From: Morella rubra
Lineage: Eukaryota > Streptophyta > Magnoliopsida > Fagales > Myricaceae
Length of the DNA stretch: 64,000 nucleotides
Assembly: GCA_003952965.2 (NCBI GenBank)
Contig: CM025852.1
Location: forward strand, 6,274,263-6,338,262
Direction of reading: 5' to 3'
A program made the translations under genes and the position numbers. Under the pieces are notes generated by a model. The model searched no databases, was not told the origin of the DNA, and was given only the letters and a program-made list of their open reading frames with translations. This document shows positions 1 to 16,728 of this stretch, piece after piece. Every line of letters starts with the position of its first letter. Within the stretch, counting starts at the first letter, position 1.

Positions 1-2441
1 GGTTTAGTGGCCTTCTTTTGGGAGGGAGTAAAGATATGATTGAAAGAAATGAGAAAAATGAGGAAAACAATTGAGGTAAATCCAGCCAAGGCAGCAATAC
101 AAGGCAAACTTTCGAGCCCATATATTGCATAATTGGAAGATGTTTTGCTGAAGTTTACTGTTTGAACTTGAGATGAATCGATTATAAGTTCTCTTGCTGT
201 CGGACCAGCTTGCACTTCTTGGGTCACAAAAACTTTCAGTTTTAGATGCCATCTTTCAGTTGATTGGTTCTGGAGCAGAGATGAGATTGAGTTCAACAGA
301 CATATGTCTTGAGATTTCTTAATAACATATATAAGCTGCACTCTTGTGGGGAATGCATATTTGGGGCTGTTCTGTGCTGAGGAAATTTCTTGCAAAATGC
401 TCAGAAATGGAGTTATACCAATTCCACCAGCAACCAGAAGTAGACTGTCATATCTGCACAAGGATCTCTTTTTATTAGTATAGACATCTAAACCCCGTAA
501 CAGGACTTCTAGGCGTGGCCATTGAACAACTCCTGTTGACAATCTAAAAAGAAAAAGGTAGTTCAATGTAGGTTAATTAGTTTCTATACCCTAAGAAGTC
601 CACTGAGGCAGGTCCATAAGGGCCTTCAACTCCTATTGGTATGCACTTTGTCTGATCAGCACCGGAGTGTAGGTCAGCTTGTATCATGTCATAGAGAGAA
701 CTTGTCCACGATCCTTCACATTTAACTAAGACAGACAACGTCTCATCGTCAATACTAGAGCTGGAGATTATACTGAATGAGTGCCACTGAATTTTGGATA
801 TACTCGGTATCTTCATGAACACCACACTAGTCGGGGTGTACTTAAAACCTGCAATAAGTAGGAAGAATTTAGTCAAACTCCTCTGTATGAGATTCTGATA
901 ACTGTAAGGGATGAAAAAATTACTTGGATCCTTAGGCAGAATAAGCTCTATAGCCTTCGAAGGGAAGACTTTTGCTGCAAGAATGCAAGTTTCTGGTCTT
1001 GATTGTACAATTCGGAGAATCTTGTCTAGGCCAAACAGAAAAATCCCAGGGAAGACCATATAGAAGTGTCGATCTCCAGCATGAAACAGGAAAAATACTA
1101 GGAACACTGTGTATAGATGGTGGATGTAATAGAAAATTTCGAACTTTCTCCTCCTTATCTGAGGAAGTGATGTGATCCAGATCACGAGCCCAGAGACAAG
1201 AGCAATCTCCCCTGCAAGGTATATCCTGCCTGTTTTCTGCCATTTCCATATCTGTTGTTCAATAAATACAACCCAAGAGAAAATAGGAAACAAGTTAGAA
1301 CTGCAATACCAAATAGTGCTGATAAAAATGTTGTATGAAAAGAACGGTTGAAATGACTAGGAATTTCGTAGTTAGAAGTGTCAACAAAAAGAGTATGAAT
1401 TACTTCATCCTGGATATGGTGGCTGACACCCCAGATGAATAAGGTGCTCCCACCATGGAAAGTGGCAAAAGTTAGCATAGCTGTCCCAACCCACGTATGG
1501 TATCTTACTGAAGCTTCAAATTGGATGCCGAGTAAGCGAAATATGGCCAACCCCCTCAATATAGGCAGAAGCAACAAAGCAAGGCAGACTTCTGATAGCA
1601 AACCGAACCGGGTTGCCACTCTCAAGTACTTGAGTTGCCACCTGAGACACGAATGTAGCATTAACAATGGAGGAACAATTGGTTTTCAGTGGCCAACATA
1701 TATAGAACAGAACTCACATATTCAACTTCAGTGTTTTGACTGCAATCAACTTCTTGAAATCGTTAGAGATGCGAACATAGAAAGTCCATGCTAGACAGAG
1801 GACAAACAGAATAGCTGCTAGAATTTCTACACCAGATAGTACTCCAATAAAGCTGTTCACAACCATGGGATTTGAGAAAGCCGAAAGTGAACTTCTTCCT
1901 TGCCTGTGATCCATATTAACCAGGAGAAAAAACCAATAACTTTTATGGAGGTGAACAACAAATCAATATTTATGAATTCCATAGATGGGAATAATACTAC
2001 CTGCTCATTGGTTCTCTAGCTTTCAAATCCAAGTAAACAAGTCCGAGTATAGCCACAGCAATTAAAGGCATTGTGTACACAGCGAAATTGAGGCCTGCAA
2101 CATGCAAATCCACAATAATTCACAATTATAATTATGTATCCTGTTTCAGATAAAAATGATCACCCAACAGAAAATCCTGCTTAATTCAATTGAGGCCAAA
2201 CCCCGTCTAATTGAATGAGTGTTCATGAAAAGGCACGTTTCCTTCAACTGGAAAACCTGTCTAGATGAAGTCTATATGTTATACCATAATATCCAAATAC
2301 AGTAGTAGTAGTGCTCTCTTCGGCTCCTTTCCATTTCCTTGTCCACAGTTCTGTGGGCTTTATAAGCCAAACAGCAATCCAACCAGTGAATATTAGAATC
2401 AGGAGTACTTTCAGAATAGCAAGCAAAATGGCCTTTGCCAT
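1..2441 (-). CDS. FRO8: Ferric reduction oxidase 8-like (FRO8), 3' end outside window
   Basis: Membrane ferric-chelate reductase that passes electrons from NADPH through FAD and haem to Fe(III); FRO8 is the family branch assigned to mitochondria. Exons on the minus strand: 2441-2285, 2094-2001, 1903-1718, 1641-1404, 1251-924, 848-590 and 453 to beyond position 1, all with GT-AG borders and matching phases, giving 571 residues so far. Visible: an N-terminal membrane segment (MAKAILLAILKVLLILIF), several further membrane spans, haem-type histidines in RYHTWVG, ATFHGG and YIHHLY, an FAD-binding WHSFSI, and the NADPH-binding VAGGIGITP. The start at 2441 gives the short N-terminus expected for FRO8. 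The frame is also open upstream to 2618, which could be leader or extra N-terminus. FRO1-7 have a different N-terminal half, so FRO8 is the best match from remembered family sequence. About 150 C-terminal residues are missing. Confidence 0.92.
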
Positions 2442-4851
2442 GTCTGTCTGCAAATAGGTTGCAGTGTGCAGTTTTTGAGCTTTAGGATGGAAGTCTGCAT
2501 ATAAAGAAATCCAGAGAAAGATTGAAACCACAAGCGTAACAGAAGGTTGAACATAGCCCCACCACCTTCCAAGAGTGCTTGTCACTTGCTTACAAATCGA
2601 CTTCCTTATAGTTGGCAAATCACAGAACGAGATATCTGCAGTGTCACCTGCAACATCAGAATGGACGTGTATCGTTTGAAAATCTTTATTTTCATCATTC
2701 CATTATGCTAAATAAGACGTTGACATTAGTTTGAATGTCACATAGAGGCATTGCCTCCTACCCTGAAAAAATGAAAAATATTACTGGTCTTATTTAAGAC
2801 AGAGTTAAACGTCATTTATTTTTCCGCAAATGGCCATACCTTTTAAGACAAGCGAAAGAATAGATTATGCATAGGAAAATTCCTTCTGTCAAAAATGAGG
2901 AAGTTTACCTACTGAAGCTTTAAAAGGTAATCATTTCTTGCAAGCTTCCTGAGAATAAACCAAACTCCGCTTGAGAGCCACACAAGGACATTAACATGTT
3001 CTTAAGCATCATAGTACGCAAGATTTAGATTGTAGAGAGATATTGAAGCTCTCAGCTAAGTGCCATGGTAATGGCAGATGTGAAGAGACGTAATATTCTT
3101 GTTATACCTTATTACATATGACTTACAGCAGATAAAATTCAAGTCTCAAGAGTGTTGTAAGAGGTCAACAATTTGTTCATTTGGCAGCTGTACCCATCTG
3201 TTACGATGATCTGCTTTATTCTGGTAAATGGTCCCTGTATAGGATATAGTGGACTCATGGTCCACTGCTCATGCCTTCCTTTAACTTCTCACTTTATGCT
3301 ATTTTATTCCTTCAGGCCAGAGATATAAAGCGAGTGCACCTGAAAGGATAGGCGATTCCAGGTGATTTGAGTCAGAGTTTCAAACAAGCAAACTTAGAAG
3401 TGGACCTCGGCCTATCATTATTAGAATAAACAAGATCAATGGCATAGAATCACTGATGACTTGCGAAATCTCATGTCGCACATGAACTTTCAAGATGTAA
3501 GTAATTCCTAATGGATTACCGGTCAATCATAGTGACAGGAAGCTTCTTTAGATGACTTGATAAAATGACTTTAAGAGTGAGTGCTTGTTCTGTACAATTC
3601 TAGAGGTAATGATAGGTAGCATATGTATGAGCCCCTCACCATTGAGATTCTAGGATTTCAGGCTTTCTTATTGATAACCAAGATGGCATACAGTGAATCG
3701 AGTTGGTAGACCCACATGGAAAGTAGGTCGTATTTAGTCACAGTTGAAGAATCCAAAACTGAGCAAACATTTATTGAGTATGCTTGTACTGATTTTGAAG
3801 CTCGCAGCCCTTCCAAAAAACCAAACGAGGCTTAGTTACAGGCCGCCTTCTTGAAGCAAGGATGATAAACTGGACTCATTCATAGGCAATTCCATGCAAA
3901 TAGGGTATAACTCTTTCTGAAACAAGTAACAAACAAATATGTCGGTCAGTAGGAGAGATGTTTGTTTAACATTTTTTAGTACACCATCCGAGATATCAAG
4001 CAATTATGAAAATTTTTCCCTCCTCATCGTGAATCATTACCTCAAAATCATATGCCTGCGATTATTCAGGAATCACCACTTTGAGCGACTGAAAAAAGTA
4101 AACACCACCAGATTAAAAGAGAATTATGAGAGATGAGAGGGAAATTACCTTTACCAAAGTGATCATTGATTATCATACTTTTGAACAGAGAATCTTGTTT
4201 CTTCCTATGACTAAATAATGCAGGACACACTAAAGAAAAGAAAAGGGATAAACGCAAAATTAGTCCATGTGCTATATGTGAAAATTAAATTAGTCTTCGT
4301 GATAATAAAAATCATAAAATTAGTCTCATAGTTCCACTTTCATTTGCCATTAGTCTTCCATCAGAGACTGATTTTTTGCTTTGTATTGATCCCTAAAGAA
4401 AATTATGCCATAAGAAAAATGCTATGATGCAACTGGGTCTCCCTGAAATTGGTACTTTGGAGGTTCATAAGCATTTTTATTAATATTTGTTGAGTGGAAT
4501 GAAGGCTCCAGACAGTTCCTCCATTTATCAGTTTAAATTACCTCCACTAATTTAATATTTCAAAACCCTTGTAGGGCCTCCATTTATCACTTTGTTCACT
4601 AATGTTCTATCACCTTATCTAACCGTTCTGCCTTTTTATTGTACTTGTACTTGTACAGTGAGTTTTAAACCTTGTTGACGTGTGCAAGCAGGACTGCCTA
4701 CACGTGGCAATGTTCAGTGTGGGCTTACAAGGAAAGCACAGAATGAAAATCATGGTGTTTGTCAAAGCAAAATGATGATACGCACAAATACACTGGTGCT
4801 ATTTTCACATTCTAGTGGAAACCAATTTTTTCATCATTATTAGAAACCTAC
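2442..4851. other. Non-coding stretch upstream of FRO8
   Basis: This holds the leader and probable promoter of the minus-strand FRO8 gene. The frame stays open from 2441 back to about 2648, where two possible acceptors (TTGCAG and CTGCAG) lie, so a leader intron is plausible. The rest is AT-rich, without codon structure or a recognisable family. Around 4255-4400 there is a stretch with the recurring phrase AAATTAGTC, typical of degenerate plant MITEs, but its ends could not be fixed. Confidence 0.4.
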
Positions 4852-5084
4852 CTGCAAATTTGTGTAAAACGGTACAGTACTCGCAGCTTCCCACCGAAAA
4901 GAAGATTTCTTGCAGTTGATTGATTGGTGTCATGGTAGAGATCCCACTTTTCAAGCAACTCATGATACCTGCCTGGGCGATTCACTGGGTGCCTTGCAAG
5001 CTTAACCAACAGGTGCACCTTCTTGCCCACTGGGCTGCTCGCTTTAAGCTTTCTGAATTCTGGTTTTGTCAATTGTAATTGCAT
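4852..5084 (-). other. Candidate exon of an unknown gene
   Basis: This minus-strand open frame of about 78 codons is rich in Lys, Arg, Glu and Leu (for example RKLKASSPVGKK and RYHELLEKWDLYHD), unlike the low-complexity translations around it. It ends in a consensus splice donor, AG|GTAGGT, with the exon edge at 4852 and the intron starting at 4851. I do not recognise the protein and found no convincing partner exon. Splicing onto the two acceptors near FRO8 (about 2630-2650) gives immediate stops. It could be a fragment of a lost gene, a leader exon, or chance. Confidence 0.22.
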
Positions 5085-6241
5085 TCCGTCCTTTATTTTA
5101 TGTTGTGATTCCGACGTTGGCTCGTTTTACTATATGGATACTTCTATTAGTATTCTTGAGTATCTGTCTTCCCTGTCTTCGTCACAAGCCAAGCCATAAG
5201 CTATGGCGTGCATTATTGTGCCCACATGCAGCTCAACCATAGATGATCATGGAAGAGAATTTGTGGTACCTATGTATAGTTTCAAAAGTTGGCAGCGACG
5301 TAACAATAGTACCGGTCCAGACACAGAATTTAGTGGAGACTGAAAATCCTTGTGGAGCATAGCACCTCTGCACCTCTGCACCAGTACCATACAGCAGAAT
5401 CTCGGGAAGCGACAAATAGAAGCCGCAGTTGGTTTGTAATTCCATATGCCTTGGTGCAAGACCATTAAAAGCCCTTAAGCCCAAGGTTCGAAGCTTTGAA
5501 CCCATAACAAAGCAAAAAGAAAAAACCGAAAATAATGTACCCTTCAACCTAATCCCTAAAGACTACAGTACAATAATACCCTTTAGAAGTACCTTTAAAT
5601 CAAATTTCGATGTAATTTCTCAATTTAAAGGATCCCTTCAATTTGACAACCAAGGGTACAATTTTGGATTTAAAATTTTCTGAACTCATCTAAAGTTCCT
5701 TTGCCGTGTTCTGTTTTCTTACCCTCGTATTTTTTGTTGTATGTTGGGGTGGGGGGAAGACTATCCAAGTAAGAACCATATACTTCATCTTTGTATGAGT
5801 GAGAAAGTGCACATCATCTTCAATGGGAGATTATCTTTTTTGTCACTGCTTTATGGAGAAAATGACCATCATTATTAACGAATCAACCGACATCCTTTTC
5901 AATTTTCTTTATGCACCCCATATTTTCCCTCTATGACTATGAGGCTGTGCAGAGATTTTGAAATACGGAGCATCTAGTCCACTTGGGCTGAGTACCCCAC
6001 ATTTTTTGGGAATTTGGTAAGTGGCATTAAAAAAAAGGGGGAAGAAGACCCGTGGAAATGTCGGACATAAATACAAAACAGGGGAAGATGACCCCTGGAA
6101 AGGTTAGGCGCAATTATACATCACAGCCAATGGCAACCCTTCTACATACAACAAAAAGATCATGCACACATTAAGCTCTAATAATTGCCTCAGAAAATCC
6201 TCAATTCCTAACAAAGTACCCCACATTGAAAACAAGTAACA
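5085..6241. other. Non-coding stretch, nothing recognised
   Basis: No gene structure was seen. Near 6040-6110 a phrase of about 27 bp beginning GGGGAAGA occurs twice with a few mismatches. The short open frames here have no codon bias and match nothing I know. Confidence 0.3.
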
Positions 6242-6250
6242 TTAGAAAAA

Positions 6251-6416
6251 GAGAAATGCTTGGTGTTCTTCCTGAGTTCTTCTAGGTTTTTCTAAAAAGA
6301 ATCTAATGACTCAGGATCTCTGAGTGTATAAGACTCACTTTTAAAATTAATCCTGAGCCGTTTGGATTCTTCTTAGAAGAACTGGGAAGAACCCAGAAGG
6401 ACACCAAGCATTACTC
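6251..6416. mobile_element. Mutator-type MITE with 9-bp target-site duplication
   Basis: This 166-bp foldback element has ends GAGAAATGCTTGGTGT (left) and, read on the other strand, GAGTAATGCTTGGTGT (right). The two arms stay complementary for roughly 65 bp with scattered mismatches, so the single strand can form one long hairpin. It is flanked exactly by the direct repeat TTAGAAAAA at 6242-6250 and 6417-6425. A 9-bp duplication with long terminal inverted repeats is the signature of Mutator-like elements. It has no coding capacity. Confidence 0.88.
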
Positions 6417-7320
6417 TTAGAAAAACTGCTGCAAATCAATGCCAAGTACAGAGTTATGTTATTCAGGTATGGCTACTGATCCCTAAGAAGGAAAGCTATA
6501 GATCAGTTGCAATGATGATAATATAAGGAAAACTATCCCACAATACCAGCGAACGTGGTGGCTAACTGGCCAAGGTTCGCTCCCTGTAAGTGAGATGAAA
6601 TGAAACTCAGGGAACGAAGTCCCATTGGTGAGGATCATCCTCCCTTATCTTTTCCTTTTTTCAAACATTCGCAGGCCCATTAAACCCTCTTTATCGGTGG
6701 TTCTGGCTGGTACATTTGCAGGCTCATCTAGATCTCTCCTGTGACAACCATAGCTAGTAAAACAGAGGACATTTTAGGTGAGAATTGATGCTGACCCTTG
6801 CATGGGTTAGGAAACCACATAATCAATTGAAATTGATAATTGATAAAATCCTACAGGTTCCTAACACACATTTTGGGTTTTGGCAGCAAGACATTTTAAG
6901 TGCATATGCGGTATGCCTAACTCTAGGGTCAAGGGCTATCAAGCCCTTGTTTTAAGCATGAGGATGATAAGAAAAGATGCTCCATTCCCGAATGTAAGGT
7001 CAAGTATCCATGAACCAAAGCTAGGCTAATAGAGGAGAAGAAAGCAAAAAAGAAGTTTCTTTTTCTCCTAAAGGCACGTAGGAAAAAGAAAAGGGTGCTA
7101 TGTGACATATCCATATAGCCTGCAGACCTAGACAAAAGAGAATCTATCTCCTTTCCTCTCTTTTCTTTAGTGGCTTTGAGAGCAACAACCCTTTCCCATA
7201 TAAACTGCCATTCCACTAATACCAAATCTTGTTTTTTTGGCTTTCAACCTAAATTCCCATTGTTTTTGTTCTTTATGTGTGGGGGAGGATACTTATAACC
7301 AGAGAAAGAGAGTGAAAGAA

Positions 7321-9196
7321 ATGGAAGAAGCAAACTATGCGCAAGAAGAAGGGATGGAAGCACAATATTGTAGAGGACGAGTCATGTCACCTGAAATAGT
7401 CGAGGTAGTAGAGGATAATACCAGTACTGTTGGGAGCCGAGACGTAGGTGTTAACGATGTTTATGTAGCTGTGGGTAGAGATGACCTGGACGTGTTGAAA
7501 TGGGCTCTTGATCATGCAGTTTCTCCCGGTGCTCGTGTTTTTCTTGTCCATGTTTTTCCTCCTCTTACTTACATACGTACCCCTGGTAACTGATGTTTTT
7601 TGTTTGTTTTTCAATAAACTTTTCCTCTTTCTCTATATTTGCTATTGAGCTAAGAATAGTGTAACATGTAACCTGACTTTTGCTGCAGTGTTAACATGAT
7701 TCAATACATAGTTTTTTTCTGGATTCATTTTGGAAGTACTATTCCTTGTAGTTAGAAATTAAAGAATAAAAAATTTACTTCCAAGAGCAGAAACGAAGAG
7801 TTTAATTCTGGAAATACAAGCAGCAAAATTGTAGTAACGAGTGGCCGGTTTCTACTTGTCCAGAAGAATATTATGGATCCTGTCATTTTGGCATAAGGAG
7901 TCATATACCTTATCAATGGCTTTCAGCTGCTAGCTGCAGCAGTCCATGTGTTAACGTGGTGATGTCATTTTCACAGACCATTATGTTTCATATGAAAGGA
8001 TGAAAGATATATGGCAAGACTGAGATGGCGGAGTGGAAATTAAGGAGTGTTTTCTGCATGCAATAAATTGACTGAATATTCTTCGGACACAGCTGAACTT
8101 TCTTCTTATGGAATATGCGTGGCAAATTTAGGTACACTGAAACATCTGCCAATGTGTAAGAAAATCAGTCATTTTCTTAGGTGACACTGGATCTCAAAGA
8201 TGTGAGTCGATAATAGTTCCCAACGTTGGTCATCTGCAGCAGGATCTGTTCCAATGTGTGCTCTGTAGAGTTTCCACGCCGTGAATGTTATTACTTTCTC
8301 AATCTCATGTAGACGCATTTAAATCAGAGCAAGAAGATAATGCGGGCACATCAAAAGATTCCGTGGCCTTTACTCCTTGACTAAAACATTGTCTTTTGGA
8401 ACCTTTTTGTTGACAGTTGGAAGATTATCGAGGAGCCAATTGAGCCAAGAACAGGTGAGGGTTTACATAATTGAAGAGCATAACAGGAGGAGGAATCTCT
8501 TGCTGAAATATATCCGATTGTGTAGTGAGGCCCAGGTGCAGAATATTGCTACTTATACGGCCAAATGCCCGTTAATCACACACCAAGCACCAGAGAATGG
8601 ATGCTGAAAAACCCTCTTTTTTTTCCAGGTTCCGGTAGACACAATGCTCCTTGAGAGCAATTCGACAGCCAAAGCAATACTTGACCTTATTCCTGTCCTT
8701 AACATTACCAACCTTGTCATGGGGACCAAACGACCACCTTTCTCAAGGTACGACGTCTGTTCTGTTCTCTTGCACCACTCAGGTTTTGAAGATTCATTTG
8801 CTTTTTGAGCTCTTGTTCTCTGATGCCAAACCTTTAAACCCACTTAAAACGACCTGCTGAAACTGTAGCTTAAGTTGGATTCACTGAGCTTATATCTCAA
8901 TTACAGAGTCGCAGGTTAACTCTGAATCAAACACTTATGGCATTTAACAAGTTACATTACCATTCTTTAGGAGATTGAGGAGAAGAATGGCAAAAGGAGA
9001 ATTTGTCAAGAAGAATGCGCCTGACTTCTGTGAGGTCACCATTGTTCATGACGGCAAGAAAGTAGTGGACATTGAACAGGTAAACGAGCCGGTTCATTCA
9101 TCTCTAACATCCTGCAGCTCGGGAAGACCAGAAAGTACCCGCCAGTCCGAAAGGAACTTGTTTGAGTGTGTGTGCTTTACAGGCACGTTCATTTAA
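7321..9196 (+). CDS. Stand-alone universal stress protein (USP) domain protein
   Basis: Predicted nucleotide-binding alpha/beta protein of the UspA fold, resembling the N-terminal part of plant USP/U-box/kinase proteins but without kinase or U-box. Exons are 7321-7585, 8417-8535, 8629-8747 and 8971-9196, with GT-AG borders and consistent phases, giving 242 residues. Residues 1-40 are an acidic, probably disordered leader. The USP core begins at DVYVAVGRDDLDVLKWALDH and continues through ARVFLVHVFPP, then NSTAKAILDLIP and LNITNLVMGTKRPPFSRRLR, the usual position of the ATP-binding GXXG-type loop, which here reads differently. The tail ends ERNLFECVCFTGTFI, similar in style to related plant proteins. 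The upstream in-frame ATG at 7237 is less likely, because its extension looks like leader sequence. The cellular role is not known. Confidence 0.82.
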
Positions 9197-11191
9197 AACT
9201 CGACATTTAAGACAGTATATGAACATAAAGGTATTTGCAGAAGGTCATTGCAGATTTGTACATTTCTCTGAAGCAAGAATAACGTCCATATCTGCACAAG
9301 CTCAGGACTAGAAGCCGTTTACGTAGATGTAGCAGCTGCAAAGGATAACTTCCCAGAGAAGAAACTTAAGGGAAAATAGGAGTAATAGAACAAAAGTTTT
9401 GATCCATATGTGAAATATTTAGATTTAGTCTGTGATCCATAATTCTTCATACCTGACCTCCCCTGTGACCCTGTCACTGAAAGGGTGAAGCCGCTGAAGC
9501 GAGTCTAAAGGCCAAAGCTTGTTTGGACTCGTTTTTTAGCAGATCCTTACCATGAAGGAGATATGGTTCAATTAACTGGTCTTGAAAAGAAGCTCTTTAA
9601 GTCAAGTTTTAGATATGCAAAGAAGCTCTAGTTAGAAATTTCAAGACATGAAAAATACCTCATTTTGTTATTCAATTTCCAACCGTTCCTCTAAATCTTC
9701 CTCCCTCTCTTGCATCTTAGTCTCTAGGACCGGAGACGAAGAATTTTTTTACTTTCCACCAGCACCAAAGGGTGGACCTCTCAGAGAGTGAAACACAACT
9801 AGATGCTCCCGGGGTGTGGACTGATTGGTTTGAGATACTACCTGTCAATTGGCAGACTCAAGTTTAATTCCTCACAATTCTCCTCGTGATTTAAATGGTA
9901 TGTGTGGGCATGTCCAAAAGTTTTACGTGCACTCTCAAACAAGTCTCTTAGTACACTACCTACATGCTCCAAGGTCTGTCCTAAATGATGCACAAGGCTG
10001 GCTTTCAGTTTTCTTCGTTACCTAAAAAAATACAACAGTAAAAAAGTAAAATCCCAATACTATTGAAAGAGATGCAATTGGAAGATAGCATACGAATTGC
10101 TAGCCAAAAGATTTCCAGAACTTTCGGGGGCATGACACTATGTCACAGCCAAGATACATTGTATCAAAACTCCAAAGGGTTGGTCTGGTGGCTAAGACTT
10201 GGGTTTTGGTGGTTTGCTTCTTCTAAGATCTTAAGCTCAAAACTTTATACGTACTACCAACTTTTTGGAATCACTCTAGAATCTTTGACTTCGTAATTAT
10301 CCGGTTTGTGTACGACAGGAGGACTGCATAGACCTTAAAGTTAATCGAGATACTCGTAAATTGACTCAAATATCTGATTACAAAAAATAGAAAAGAAAAT
10401 ATACATCATACAGAGCATATATCACATGATCATTCTTCATATATTTTTGATACAATTGAAGCTCTATTATGAGCACAAACATTTTGAATTTCTAATGGCC
10501 AACAATTTGTCCATTGATTGAACCATTAAGATTCATTCATGGACGAAATGATAAAAACGTAGATTAACATCATCACGTTACAAGCTATTGATGCGAAATT
10601 GGGACCATGGTAATATATTCGTCTTATAAAACGATCCCATGAAATTTATTAGGAAAATAGCATTTTATAAATGTTGTATAATTTCAGATTTCCACTCAGC
10701 TCTTTGCATTGTCGTTTGAAAATAAAAAGCAAATTAGGAGCTTACGAAAAAAAAAAGAAGCAGCAAAAATTTGCTGAACTAAGACCCAAATGGTCCGTTA
10801 CTGCACAGGCACTTCGCTTCAGGTAAAATAAACTCATGGGCCGGACACGCAAGATACAAAATTGCCCACGGCCCACCTGGTTCCGAATATTGTTAGGTGA
10901 TGTTTGGATCTTACCATTTTAAGGATTTAAAAATTTTGATGTATAAAAATTAATAAGAAAGTAAATGGAGAAATAACTTAAATAATTTTTTTTAATAAAA
11001 AAAGATTATTTTGTTAGGACAAATATTTGGAACGAGGAATATTAGAGATAACCAAAATATGCAATCCACGCACAACAAATGCGCTTGGAATTGTCGCCGG
11101 GAACACCTTCACAGATATTTTCCCTCCCAACACAAATAAATTGCCCAAAAGCGATACCGACGGAAAAAATATTGGCTTTCTTTCGTTTTTA
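9197..11191. other. Non-coding stretch between USP and RH30 genes
   Basis: This contains the 3' region of the USP gene and the promoter of the helicase gene. A SINE-like segment is listed separately at 10173-10327, and a weaker one may begin near 9805. Positions about 10890-11030 are AT-rich with phrases such as GATGTTTGGAT that recall MITE ends, but no matching inverted end was found. Confidence 0.35.
10173..10327 (+). repeat. SINE-like repeat, copy 1
   Basis: This segment aligns by eye with 38165-38300: both begin AAGGGTT and share GGTGGCT, a TTGG phrase, a G(T/C)TTGCT phrase and then a box-B-like AGCTCAAAACT (AGCTTCGAAACTC in the other copy), followed by an ACCAxxxTTTTGG phrase. The layout suggests a tRNA-derived SINE with polymerase III boxes A and B. 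No clear poly-A tail or target duplication was found for this copy. Confidence 0.3.
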
Positions 11192-11200
11192 AAACCCTAA
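11192..11200 (+). promoter_or_regulatory. Telo-box upstream of RH30
   Basis: The exact motif AAACCCTAA lies 39 bp before the RH30 start codon. Telo-boxes are common in promoters and leaders of plant genes for ribosomes and RNA handling. The position suits a leader-proximal element. Confidence 0.5.
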
Positions 11201-11238
11201 ACGGGATCCTGTTTTCAATTATTTCGAACGAAAGGATT

Positions 11239-15114
<3,876 letters not shown>

Positions 15115-15842
15115 TTTGTGTAGCATGTATTGCTGCTGCTGCTATTAGCATTGTATTTTATACTTAGGACAATTCACAGAGAACGATTCATGTCATGATC
15201 GCTGCTTTATTCATTGTCTTCAGTACTGTTGGCACGTTAGATGCAACTTATGAAGTTCAAAAAGGAAAAAAGTTGCCATGTTATATTGTCCACCAGTGGG
15301 ATTCTGCCAAGTGAAAAATATGTGGCATACTTGTATCAACTTCTGATTCTATGAATGTTTTGTTGAAACCTTCAGCTAGTGCAGCATACTTGCGTCTAGT
15401 GCTGATACAAGCGAAAGGAGTGATTGTCGCCATTTATTGTTCCAAGGTATACAGAAGTATGAATCTGTTTGTTCTGGTGGAACTGTCGTAAAATGTCTTT
15501 TGTTTTTTCATCGCGTAGAAATCACTTCTCGACTCCATTTGAGGAAAACCGAATGTTTTTGTTGCTCTGTTTTTCTACGGACTTGTGAACTCTTTATAGC
15601 CAATTTATAGGACATGTTACAACGTTTGGGAAGGGTTCCAACAAACTAAACTATTGCAATTTGCAACCCTTCCGCAGCATCTGGTGCCGTGTTTCAACTG
15701 AAACCAACAGCTGCTACAAGTTGATCAGTTCACAAAGATGCAAAGTCCAACCCGAAGTTTTTAACGAAGAAGCCTCGCCGTTGGCACTGTGTACCAGAAG
15801 AAGCCAGGCATTTATCTTTACGCCAGAACTGGGCTTTTATGT
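15115..15842. other. RH30 3' region
   Basis: This probably holds the 3' untranslated region of the helicase gene, with AT-rich stretches and no further coding signal. The open frame beginning at 15661 has no family resemblance. Confidence 0.35.
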
Positions 15843-16123
15843 TAGGGAAAAATCACTTTTAGTACTTACATTTTACACTGTTTTCGTGATAGTAAGTTGG
15901 GTTTTAAAATTAAAAGTTTTAGTCTTTTAAGTTTTACATCGTACTATAATAATTTCAAACTACAAGTTGTAGTCTTTAAATTTTTCTATCTTGAAAAAAT
16001 AATTTTTTAAAAAAAAATTCGAAGACCTAAAAATTTAAGAACTAAATTTTTTAATTTGAACCCAAATGACCTTATTATAAAAACTGTGAAAAATTTAGAG
16101 AATAAAAATAAAATTTTTCTTTA
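15843..16123. repeat. Degenerate foldback (MITE-like) element
   Basis: The left arm (from AGGGAAAAATCACTTTTAGT) and the reverse complement of the right arm (from AAAGAAAAATTTTATTTTTA) match over roughly 90 bp with many mismatches, sharing the phrases GGGTT..AAATTAAAA and TTTAGT.CTTAA. This gives an AT-rich hairpin of about 280 bp immediately upstream of the RPL27a promoter. No certain target-site duplication was seen. Confidence 0.45.
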
Positions 16124-16303
16124 TTTTACACAATTTTCTCTCTTTTCTCGCTTTACAAACTGTTGGAGAATTACAATTAATTAAAATGTATTAATTTTGC
16201 CAGGAAAAAAATTAATGAAGAATATTTAGGATATAGACACGGGACACGTAACGATATTTATCCCAAAAACCCAAATTTGTAAAACCACGTCCCACACCTT
16301 CAC

Positions 16304-16327
16304 TCTATAAAGACCTCGAAACCCTAA
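16304..16327 (+). promoter_or_regulatory. RPL27a core promoter: TATA box and telo-box
   Basis: TCTATAAAG at 16304-16312 is a TATA box, 82-90 bp before the start codon. AAACCCTAA at 16319-16327 is an exact telo-box just downstream, near the expected transcription start. This pair is typical of plant ribosomal protein genes and fits strong expression in dividing tissue. Confidence 0.6.
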
Positions 16328-16393
16328 TTGTACTTATTGCGCCGCGCTGCCCGAAACCCTACTCACAGAGCCGGAGGGAGAGAGAAGAAAGGA

Positions 16394-16444
16394 ATGACGA
16401 CCCGCTTCAAGAAGAACCGCAAGAAGCGGGGTCACGTAAGTGCG

Positions 16445-16479
<35 letters not shown>

Positions 16480-16696
16480 GGGAGGTCGGGGAAACGCCGG
16501 AGGAATGCACCACCACCGGATCCTCTTCGACAAGTATCATCCAGGGTACTTCGGAAAGGTGGGAATGAGGTACTTTCACAAGCTACGTAACAAGTTCTAC
16601 TGCCCCATCGTCAACATCGATAAGCTATGGTCGCTTGTGCCCCAGGAGGTCAAGGACAAGGCCACCAAGGACAACGTGCCCATGGTCGACGTCTCC

Positions 16697-16728
<32 letters not shown>

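Noticed and set aside
4066..5547. Other minus-strand frames between 4066 and 5547
   Set aside because: No splice signals in matching phase and no recognisable domains, unlike the 4852-5084 segment.
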